Source: Bacillus cereus (GTDB lineage: Bacteria > Bacillota > Bacilli > Bacillales > Bacillaceae_G). Taken from it: a DNA stretch of 64,000 nt. Position numbers and translations under genes: made by a program. This document shows, piece after piece, positions 58,081-64,000 of this stretch. The notes below the pieces were generated by a model, which searched no databases, was not told the DNA's origin, and saw only the letters and a list, made by a program, of their open reading frames with translations. The stretch's first letter is position 1. The number at the start of each line of letters is the position of its first letter. Location: NCBI RefSeq assembly GCF_025917685.1, contig NZ_CP089518.1, positions 2,791,001 through 2,855,000 of the forward strand. The letters run 5' to 3'.

Positions 58081-58114
58081 TAAAAGCCCCCTCAACTCAT
58101 GTTAAGGGGGTTTT
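58081..58114 (+). terminator. Terminator of the AraC gene
   Basis: AAAAGCCCCCT pairs with AGGGGGTTTT; the inner AAC/GTT adds pairs around a 4-base loop, and a T-rich end follows. About 75 bases after the stop codon. Confidence 0.8.
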
Positions 58115-58267
58115 ACTAATAATGTAATATACGTTTTTTCTGTTTCCTTTCCATTCTCAATACATGGATTGTGAGCTAAAGGAAAACAAATTGTATAATT
58201 ATTTCTCTAGCTTCTTCATATATCTCCTAATGTATGAAGAACTTTATTTTTAAAATTCAAATTCAAT

Positions 58268-58642
58268 TTATGAGTTATTGGTCATTCCAAATACAAGCCC
58301 TGAAATATATGGAATTAACCAAATGAACCACACAATTACACTTAATGTGTGAAACTTTGCAATCATTTTTATATCCTTCTTCTTCAAAACTACAGTGGCC
58401 CACACAGCATGAAATAGCATAAGCAAAATTGCTGATAAACCCGTAATCCCATGAAAGCTAAATAGAGAACCTTCTGAAGCCATTTTCTCCATTAATGTAG
58501 TACCAATCGTATCGCATGCTAATCCAACCCAAAATATAATCACATGCCAAGGTTTTAATGTTTTTTGAATCTTTTCACTCCAAACCCCAATTGAATAAAA
58601 AATAAGTGCTGCTGTAATAAATGTAATAGCAGATGCTAGCAC
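58268..58642 (-). CDS. HsmA/TIGR03987-type membrane protein
   Basis: A four-helix membrane protein of 124 residues. The order ITAALIFYSIGVWSEKIQKTLKPWHVIIFWVGLACDTIGTTLM, then FHGITGLSAILLMLFHAVWATVVL, matches the HsmA family (TIGR03987), whose function is unknown. GTG 58642 is chosen: GGGGTGA lies 5 bases before it, whereas GTG 58651 abuts that site, and family members begin with the same hydrophobic stretch. Confidence 0.8.
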   Translation of the reverse strand: MLASAITFITAALIFYSIGVWSEKIQKTLKPWHVIIFWVGLACDTIGTTLMEKMASEGSLFSFHGITGLSAILLMLFHAVWATVVLKKKDIKMIAKFHTLSVIVWFIWLIPYISGLVFGMTNNS

Positions 58643-58747
58643 ATCAATCACCCCTTTACAAAATTTCTCTTCCTATTACAAGTTCTATATTACATAAGGA
58701 TTATGAACAGAGTATGAATGGAGCATTATCCTTCCAAATATATATAG

Positions 58748-58924
58748 ATGGGCTATGTTTTGGCTAAACCAAATACATAGGGCCACTAAATCTTGTGCGC
58801 GATATTTACTTTTTCGTTTAACAAATCCTACATTTCTAGCTAATTGCTCTAAAGCATCAGGCGACGTGTATCGTTGCAACTCTTTAGAAAATAACCCCAT
58901 TTCATCAGAAGTCGATAAATCCAT
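58748..58924 (-). pseudogene. IS231/IS4-family transposase, N-terminal fragment
   Basis: From Met at 58924, 59 residues match the start of IS231-type transposases: MDLSTSDEMGLFSKELQRY, then LEQLARNVGFVKRKSKYRAQDLVALCIWFSQNIAH. Homology stops near 58748, where a full enzyme would continue for about 400 residues with the DDE core. The frame goes on as unrelated residues to 58685. The downstream part and right end of the insertion sequence are gone, so it is an old, inactive remnant. Confidence 0.8.
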
Positions 58925-58928
58925 ACGA

Positions 58929-58974
58929 AAAACGCTATTCTTTTTGTATATTTCTACAAAAAGAATAGCGTTTT
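58929..58974. terminator. Strong hairpin before the transposase fragment
   Basis: A perfect 20-bp stem (AAAACGCTATTCTTTTTGTA at 58929-58948 with its complement at 58955-58974) with a 6-base loop and a T-run on the plus side. IS4-group elements often carry such a hairpin upstream of the transposase to block outside transcription; this is probably that leader. Confidence 0.75.
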
Positions 58975-59077
58975 TTTCGTTCAATAGATACATTTTGTTA
59001 GCTTGATAGCGATGTAATGTGCCCCCTATAAATAATAATAAAAGATATAAGAACTCAATTAATTACCAATTTATTTT

Positions 59078-59470
59078 TTATGCACCACAAGTATTAATTA
59101 AAGTTGTTTTAGATATATAACCACCTAATGAAGATATATATAACCATTTAGATGAATTATCGTAATGTCCTTGGACATATTCTCCATTAACCCAAGTACC
59201 AGTTACATTAGTATCTTTATTAATGAAACCTACAACCTTAGCGCTAGCAGATGCTGTTTTTCGTACATTAGCGCCATATACACCTACTTTTCCTCCATTT
59301 GTACAAAGACCTGATACATCATTTTTTTGTAAAGGATGAATTGTTGAAAATGATGAGGTGAATTCAGTATTTTGGGCATTATCAGTAGATGCAAAAGCAG
59401 ATGAATTAAATCCAAACAAAGAACAAACGAAAACCGCAACTAAAGAAAAAATAGACAAGCGACGAAACAT
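59078..59470 (-). CDS. Small secreted SH3-domain protein
   Basis: A 130-residue exported protein: signal peptide (1-27, core SIFSLVAVFVCSLFGF, cleavage near AFA-ST), a short linker, then a bacterial SH3-like domain (about 55-128) with VGVYGANVRKTASASAKVVGFI and a closing Cys. Two cysteines (about 55 and 128) may form a disulfide joining the domain ends. It probably binds wall peptide. ATG 59470 follows AAAGGGGGAG. Monocistronic. Confidence 0.82.
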   Translation of the reverse strand: MFRRLSIFSLVAVFVCSLFGFNSSAFASTDNAQNTEFTSSFSTIHPLQKNDVSGLCTNGGKVGVYGANVRKTASASAKVVGFINKDTNVTGTWVNGEYVQGHYDNSSKWLYISSLGGYISKTTLINTCGA

Positions 59471-59599
59471 TCTTTCTCCCCCTTTAATAGTATTAACAGT
59501 TCTTATCACTACTTTATGTTCCTTTCTAAAATTTTAAATTGAGAAACTTTTATGAAGACCTAGCTAGTTTGGAAGTTTGAAAATGATGAGGTGATACAA

Positions 59600-59710
59600 G
59601 TGCAAACAGGAGTTATTTGTAAACAATGTAATAATGAATACAAACATCTAAAGCAATATGATAAAAGGTTGGTGGTCCTCCATGCCCATCAACCTTTTAT
59701 TATGAAGTAA
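59600..59710 (+). CDS. Possible 36-residue CxxC mini-protein
   Basis: GTG 59600 follows GATGAGGTGATACAA, a good ribosome site, and opens 36 codons beginning MQTGVICKQCNNEYKHLKQY, with a zinc-knuckle-like CKQC. Against it, the second half of the frame lies inside a clear terminator hairpin (59663-59698). It may be a real mini-protein whose gene overlaps its terminator, or the truncated start of a zinc-ribbon protein. Confidence 0.3.
   Translation: MQTGVICKQCNNEYKHLKQYDKRLVVLHAHQPFIMK
59663..59703 (+). terminator. Rho-independent terminator
   Basis: AAAAGGTTGGTGG pairs with CCCATCAACCTTTT (one G-U pair) around a 10-base loop, then TTATTATG. No long upstream gene is present to use it, apart from the small CxxC frame. 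Confidence 0.7.
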
Positions 59711-60057
59711 CACCTGAACGTATTATATTATTGTTTTTTATTAACAGACATAAAAATATTTTATTTGTTTTATTGATAATTTCTAAACACAATTATAAAA
59801 CGTTTGTATATATATAAACTAAATCAAATTATGTTTTGTTTTATTGAAAGAGATAGGAAATATTAATAACAATAAAACAATGGGTATATCACCTACAAAG
59901 AGCCGTAAAAAGAATAGAACCAGTACGAAAAAGATACTTTCGTAAAAAAATTTTAAAAATAAGAATTATTTGCTCTTGAAGAAAAGTGACTAGAAAAGTT
60001 ACAACCATATGGAGAATAAGGTTATACCAAAAAAAGTCTTAAAAGGGGGACAAAATT

Positions 60058-61365
60058 ATGGAACAAAGAAAGTTTTCAGTAACACCTCAAGATCGAATGA
60101 ATTATATATTAGGTCTTTATTCTGCAGATCAACAAATTAATGCAGTTCTTTATTTTCCTGTAGGTATATCAAAGAAAATACTTGAACAATCAGTAAGGAT
60201 AACGTTACAATTGCAGCCGGTTTTGAACAGCCGGTTTGTAGAAAATGATATTCCTTACTGGGAGGAACATTCATCTGCCACTAACTCACCTATTTGCCTT
60301 TTTGCAGAAGGAAATGATCAAGAACTTGAAATAATGGCAATAGATTTTATTAAGGAACCTGGTGATCGTATTCAGGGGCCTATGGTTCAAACAAAATTAT
60401 TACGAGGCACTGCAACAGATATATTAGTTGTGAAATTATCTCATCTATGCTCAGATGGTGCAGGGGTCAAGGAATATATTAATTTGCTTGGAGCAATTTA
60501 TACTCAACTTTCCTTGGGACTATCCAAGAATCAAATTATAAAGGAATTTGGTGAGGGAAATGAGAGTTTTCGAGATCAATCACATGTATTCAAATATGCT
60601 GGAATATCGGACATAAAAAGCGCGTATCGTCCTAACCAAGAACAACAGACATCGTTATGGGCTTTTCCATCTCAACCCAACAAAAATAACTCCCCCCAAA
60701 TGTCCGTACGGCGGTTGAACCATGAGCAATCTCTACGTCTACTCCAATGGACAAAAGCACAACAGGCTACCTTGAATGATGTAATCATGACTGCATACTT
60801 CCGAGCTTTATCACATTTCACTGTGTATGCAGAACCTCGTACCTCAGAAAAAATGATCGGTTTAACAATTGATTTACGTCGATATCTGCCTAATTATACA
60901 ACTGGGGCTATTTGCAACTTATCCGGCATGGAAATGCCAGTGATTAAAATGGAGGATGATGAATCATTTAATCAGACTCTCGTCCGAATTAAACAATCAA
61001 TGGATAAAATAAAGTCTCAAAATCCAGGTCTTTCTTCAGCAGCAGGAATGGAGCTACTGGCAGGTATGAAGCTATCTGTGGTGAAGGAAATGTATAATCA
61101 GCAATACGAACAGGCTTTACAGATGGGGATGGCGTTGCCGTTACTGACAAATTTCGGGGTGATCGCTGATGAACCTATTCAGTTTGGTGAAGTTCAAGCT
61201 GAGGACGGGTATATGACATCGCCCATTATGTATGCGCCATTCTTTTCAATGGGTGCAAGCTTTTATAATGGAAGACTTACATTTACGATTGGTTATCATA
61301 CACCGGATACATCAAAAGAAAAGGTGGACAAATTTTTAGAAAGTGTTGTTAATCAACTATCATAA
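60058..61365 (+). CDS. Stand-alone condensation-domain acyltransferase-like protein
   Basis: A 435-residue protein of the NRPS condensation / PapA-type acyltransferase fold (COG4908). The catalytic HxxxDG motif is HLCSDG at 129-134, and the second-half signature TLNDVIMTAYFRAL is at about 236-249. LTIDLRRYLPNY (near 274) and ICNLSGMEMPV are the usual latch-side segments. Free-standing members transfer acyl groups from carrier proteins or CoA to alcohols or amines. No carrier-protein or adenylation gene is in the window. ATG 60058 follows AAAGGGGGAC. The neighbouring minus-strand HMGL-cupin and hydrolase genes may belong to the same metabolic cluster. Confidence 0.85.
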   Translation: MEQRKFSVTPQDRMNYILGLYSADQQINAVLYFPVGISKKILEQSVRITLQLQPVLNSRFVENDIPYWEEHSSATNSPICLFAEGNDQELEIMAIDFIKEPGDRIQGPMVQTKLLRGTATDILVVKLSHLCSDGAGVKEYINLLGAIYTQLSLGLSKNQIIKEFGEGNESFRDQSHVFKYAGISDIKSAYRPNQEQQTSLWAFPSQPNKNNSPQMSVRRLNHEQSLRLLQWTKAQQATLNDVIMTAYFRALSHFTVYAEPRTSEKMIGLTIDLRRYLPNYTTGAICNLSGMEMPVIKMEDDESFNQTLVRIKQSMDKIKSQNPGLSSAAGMELLAGMKLSVVKEMYNQQYEQALQMGMALPLLTNFGVIADEPIQFGEVQAEDGYMTSPIMYAPFFSMGASFYNGRLTFTIGYHTPDTSKEKVDKFLESVVNQLS

Positions 61366-61464
61366 ATAAAAGAGAATATAGCGCAAAAATTTCTAGCAGC
61401 ATTGTATTTTAGGGGCTCGTCCCCATGTCTATCAAGTTAACAAAACAAAATACCCCCTGAAATG

Positions 61465-61517
61465 AAAAAAGACGTTATTCTTTCTGAAAAATCATCGGAA
61501 AAGATAACGTCTTTTTA
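61465..61517. terminator. Bidirectional terminator between convergent genes
   Basis: GAAAAAAGACGTTATTCTTT pairs with the complementary AAAAGATAACGTCTTTTT (one bulge). It ends the condensation-type gene on the plus strand and could also stop the HMGL-cupin operon. Confidence 0.75.
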
Positions 61518-61549
61518 TCAAACTTTTTTACAAGTTATCAATCTTTATT

Positions 61550-61632
61550 ATAAAGTGAAGCTTTAATCAGTGGGGTTTTGTTCATCTCCCACTAATTATT
61601 AGCTCACACCAATCGGGCTCTCCTTTGTTTAT
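61550..61632 (-). mobile_element. Degenerate bcr1-like repeat copy
   Basis: Minus-strand reading gives GCCCGATTGGTGTGAGCTAA, TAATTAGTGGGAGATGAACA, AAACCCCACTGATTAAAGC, then TTTAT (61550-61554). The last two thirds match the complete element at 44188-44347. The left part beyond GCCCGATTGG is missing. It lies 35 bases from the HMGL-cupin stop codon. Confidence 0.7.
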
Positions 61633-61666
61633 ATGCCATTTATTAAACTATTTTGTTCAAATTTAA

Positions 61667-63085
61667 TTAATATACAAATACTTTTGATGAGCTTTCCTCT
61701 AACAAACTAGAATTATAATTAGGTGCTAGTACGATGTTTGTATATGTTCCTGTACCCGAAAGGTATTTGTACCTATGTTTTAACCCTGATGGAATAAAAA
61801 CAGATGCTGGACTTTCAATTATTTGCAATTCTCCTTCAATTTCCACTTCACACATGAGACCAGTACCATCTATTCTATTCCCCCAAAAAATAAAGGCACT
61901 ATCACAATGATGTGCATGAGTATCTACATGCCCTTCTAAGTTCTCATCCATATGGGCGTCGTAAAATACACGCTGTATTACATAAAATGAAGCACGTTCA
62001 TCAGTTCTATAATCCATCTGTACCCAACGCTCTCCTGGACCATCACGATGATATAAAAGCTCAGATGCTCCTTTTACAAATGGTTTACTAACTCGAAGAG
62101 ACTTTGAAAGCCGAGGCCCTTTTCTTTCTATACGTTTTTGTTGTATGTTCCTTACTCTTCCTAACATTTCAGGTTGAATACCCTCGTATGCTGAATAATT
62201 CTGCTGAACAGCTTTTATATGATAGGATGCAGTATGAGTAAATATATTCTTTCCAATAATCGGTCTCCAATGATCTACTTGACAACCAGTAGCTAATTGG
62301 AGAGATTGCGTTAATTCAGGAATCATCTGTAGTTTAAAGCACTGTAGATTACGCTTTTGAGATAAAATTACTGATAAATTTAGCAAATCAACAATCCCAG
62401 CACGTTCACCTATTCCGCACAATGTAGCATCAATGACAGATGCCCCCGAATCGATTGCAGCGAGAGCATTTGCCATGGCTAATCCTAAATCATTATGAAG
62501 ATGAACTTCAATCTCACAAGGGAATGTCTCAACAGATTTCTTCACGATTGTCGCACACTGACCTGGCTCCCAAATTCCTACAGTGTCTGCTAAACTGATT
62601 CGATCTGCTCCAGCTATATGTGCAACCTGTCCAATGTAGGCGATATCTTCCCATTCCGTTCGTGAAGCATCTTCAATAGTAAAACGGATTTTCATTCCTA
62701 AAGATTTTGCTTCTTCAATAGCTTGTTTCACCTGATTAATAACATAATCTTTTGATCGATTGGTGTATTTTGTTTGTAAAGAAATAGGATTAATAGACGC
62801 CCAGATTCCTATCCAATCGGCACCAGCACGATAAGCCGCTTGAACTTCTTCTTCTTTCGCCCGAGCATGCATAAGTATTTCGGCATGCTTTGCAGATGCT
62901 GCAACTTCTCGGCAAATCTCTTCTTCTTCTTCAGAGATGCCAGGGTGTCCAACTTCAATAAGACTTACTCCAAAATCCTCTAACTTGTGAAGTAATGTAA
63001 TTTTGTCTTCCTTGGAGAAACGAATACCACATTGTTGTTCTCCTTCACGTAAGGTAGCATCTAATATTGTTAAACCCTTTTTCAT
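61667..63085 (-). CDS. HMGL-like (homocitrate/isopropylmalate synthase-type) enzyme fused to a cupin
   Basis: A 472-residue fusion. Residues 1-275 are an HMGL-like TIM barrel: DATLREGEQ (9-17, with Asp9 and Arg13), EVGHPGISEEE, HARAKEEEVQAAYRAGADWI, SLADTVG and the metal motif HLHND (195-199). Such enzymes condense acetyl-CoA with 2-oxo acids. The LeuA-type regulatory domain is absent; instead a cupin occupies about 345-472 (HVDTHAHHCDSAFIF at 386-400, PSGLKHRYK at 432-440). Its start overlaps the hydrolase stop by 4 bases, so translation is coupled. Substrate unknown; a specialised metabolite rather than leucine or lysine is suggested. Confidence 0.87.
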   Translation of the reverse strand: MKKGLTILDATLREGEQQCGIRFSKEDKITLLHKLEDFGVSLIEVGHPGISEEEEEICREVAASAKHAEILMHARAKEEEVQAAYRAGADWIGIWASINPISLQTKYTNRSKDYVINQVKQAIEEAKSLGMKIRFTIEDASRTEWEDIAYIGQVAHIAGADRISLADTVGIWEPGQCATIVKKSVETFPCEIEVHLHNDLGLAMANALAAIDSGASVIDATLCGIGERAGIVDLLNLSVILSQKRNLQCFKLQMIPELTQSLQLATGCQVDHWRPIIGKNIFTHTASYHIKAVQQNYSAYEGIQPEMLGRVRNIQQKRIERKGPRLSKSLRVSKPFVKGASELLYHRDGPGERWVQMDYRTDERASFYVIQRVFYDAHMDENLEGHVDTHAHHCDSAFIFWGNRIDGTGLMCEVEIEGELQIIESPASVFIPSGLKHRYKYLSGTGTYTNIVLAPNYNSSLLEESSSKVFVY

Positions 63086-64000
63086 TCCTGTTTGCCTTCT
63101 TTCGCCTCTATAAAGTTTAATGTTTGTTCGAATAGGATATTACGATTCTTTTCATACACAGCCCAGTGTGTTGCATCGGGGATTACTACTTCTTTTTTTT
63201 GTTTTGCACTTGTTAATTTTGACATCATATTTCGGTCTGCAAATATGTCATCTTCCCCGTAAATGACAAGTAATGGAGTGGTAATCTTAGATGCATCATA
63301 TAGAGGCTGATTTTTCCAAATATAAAATAAATCTTCAAGTGGACCAACTGGTCGACGAATCGTTTGATTATTATTCTTACTCATAGGATCTGAATCAATA
63401 AAAACTTGTTTTACGGCATCCATTGCTTCGTTTGTAACAATTTTTTTATTTCCCATCATCATATGCCAATGATGCATTCCTTTATCAAAGTCTACGATTT
63501 GATAAGCTGGTGCTTCAGGATTAAACTGATTAGGTTGTAGTGGGTTTTCGAAAGGTTGTGTCATCATAGGAAGTGTGAACCCATGCATATACCCATATAA
63601 AATAAGCTTATTAATATCTTGAGGATGGGATATTGCATAATTTCCAGCCACAACGCCTCCATATGACCATCCAACAATATGAATTTTTTTTACGTTTCTC
63701 TTCTTTTTAATCCAATCTACAATCGTTTCTAGATCTTTGGTTGCATCATTCAAATGAATAACCGGACGGTTTTGGGAAGAAGGATCTGACATTTCTTTAG
63801 GGCGAGAAGAACGACCAAACCCTCTGAAATCCATAGCCCAAGTATCATACCCTTTTTTGGCATACTCATCCATCCATGAAAATTTTGGTACATCAAATGC
63901 CTGAGCTGTAGGTACACTAAATGGTTCTAAAAATAAGATAATTTCATCAGATGTATACTGTTTTTTATTATTTAAGTTTTTATGAAGTAAAAATAATTTT
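63082..64000 (-). CDS. Alpha/beta hydrolase (5'-truncated by window edge)
   Basis: A serine hydrolase; the frame is open to the window end, so the true start lies beyond 64000 (a Met at 63873 is internal). Seen: an upstream strand DEIILFLEPFSVPTAQAFDV, then GYDTWAMDFRGFGRSSRP, the nucleophile elbow VGWSYGGVVAGNYA with Ser in GWSYGG, the acid region VIYGEDDIFADRN, and the catalytic His in PDATHWAVYEKN. This is the canonical triad order. It overlaps the HMGL-cupin gene, so the two proteins probably act on the same compound, for example ester or thioester release. Substrate unknown. Confidence 0.88.
   Translation of the reverse strand, partial: KLFLLHKNLNNKKQYTSDEIILFLEPFSVPTAQAFDVPKFSWMDEYAKKGYDTWAMDFRGFGRSSRPKEMSDPSSQNRPVIHLNDATKDLETIVDWIKKKRNVKKIHIVGWSYGGVVAGNYAISHPQDINKLILYGYMHGFTLPMMTQPFENPLQPNQFNPEAPAYQIVDFDKGMHHWHMMMGNKKIVTNEAMDAVKQVFIDSDPMSKNNNQTIRRPVGPLEDLFYIWKNQPLYDASKITTPLLVIYGEDDIFADRNMMSKLTSAKQKKEVVIPDATHWAVYEKNRNILFEQTLNFIEAKEGKQE

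Larger units (their letters stand above)
59471..60057. other. Intergenic region with one small frame and a terminator
   Basis: Nearly 590 bases without a sizeable gene. It contains the 36-codon CxxC frame (59600-59710) and the terminator inside it. The rest is AT-rich and should include the promoter of the condensation-type gene. A 21-codon frame at 59880-59945 lacks a ribosome site. Confidence 0.5.

Overview
The window is low-GC Firmicute DNA and is best read as chromosome of a Bacillus cereus-group strain (cereus, thuringiensis or anthracis type). The reasons are strong AGGAGG-type ribosome sites with frequent TTG and GTG starts, T-box leaders, a B. cereus-type AI-2 (lsr) locus, a 3D-domain 'enterotoxin-like' wall protein, an IS231-like transposase fragment, and a 155-bp element flanked by TTTAT that fits the group-specific repeat bcr1. 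The species call is from memory of these families, not from a database search.

Layout. 1-5.9 kb: the 3'-truncated end of a lipoteichoic acid synthase gene, an ABC-F ATPase, a small lipoprotein and a P-loop kinase-like protein. 6.1-10.2 kb: an MmpL/YdfJ-type RND exporter and its TetR regulator, with five near-identical 18-bp palindromes (four before the exporter, one before the regulator). 10.3-12.4 kb: a 40-bp tandem repeat and two acetyltransferases. 12.6-19.5 kb: an aromatic amino acid operon (DAHP synthase/chorismate mutase, aroC, hisC, tyrA, aroA) carrying three T-box leaders whose specifier codon reads as UAC (Tyr). Two are in tandem before the first gene, behind a near-consensus promoter, and one lies between the first and second genes. 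19.5-23 kb: a 1160-residue SIR2-like protein resembling stand-alone anti-phage sirtuins. 24.9-26.6 kb: a seryl-tRNA synthetase gene, probably the second copy, with its own Ser (UCC) T-box.

26.6-38 kb is accessory: small kinases, membrane proteins, a secreted papain-fold-like protein next to a SMI1-type immunity protein, the 3D-domain wall protein with a 12-residue repeat tract, acetyltransferases, VOC and DinB proteins, and remnants of a GNAT gene and of a BBE-type FAD oxidase. 38.1-39.6 kb is malate:quinone oxidoreductase. 39.7-48.2 kb is a complete AI-2 uptake and processing locus: lsrACDB on the minus strand, divergent from lsrR, lsrK, a cupin gene and lsrF, with a full bcr1-like element in the divergent promoter region. 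48-54 kb: small enzymes, a frameshifted nucleotidyltransferase, a heme-monooxygenase-like protein, and an MFS exporter with its ArsR-type regulator. 54.2-58 kb: a GH3 beta-glucosidase with a CcpA cre-like site, divergent from an AraC regulator. 58.2-64 kb: a membrane protein, an IS231-like remnant, a secreted SH3 protein, a stand-alone condensation-domain protein, and a translationally coupled pair (alpha/beta hydrolase, then a LeuA/homocitrate-synthase-like enzyme fused to a cupin) that runs out of the window.

Most promising for something undescribed: the SIR2-like protein, the HMGL-cupin/hydrolase pair, the serial triple Tyr T-box operon, and the five-operator exporter switch.
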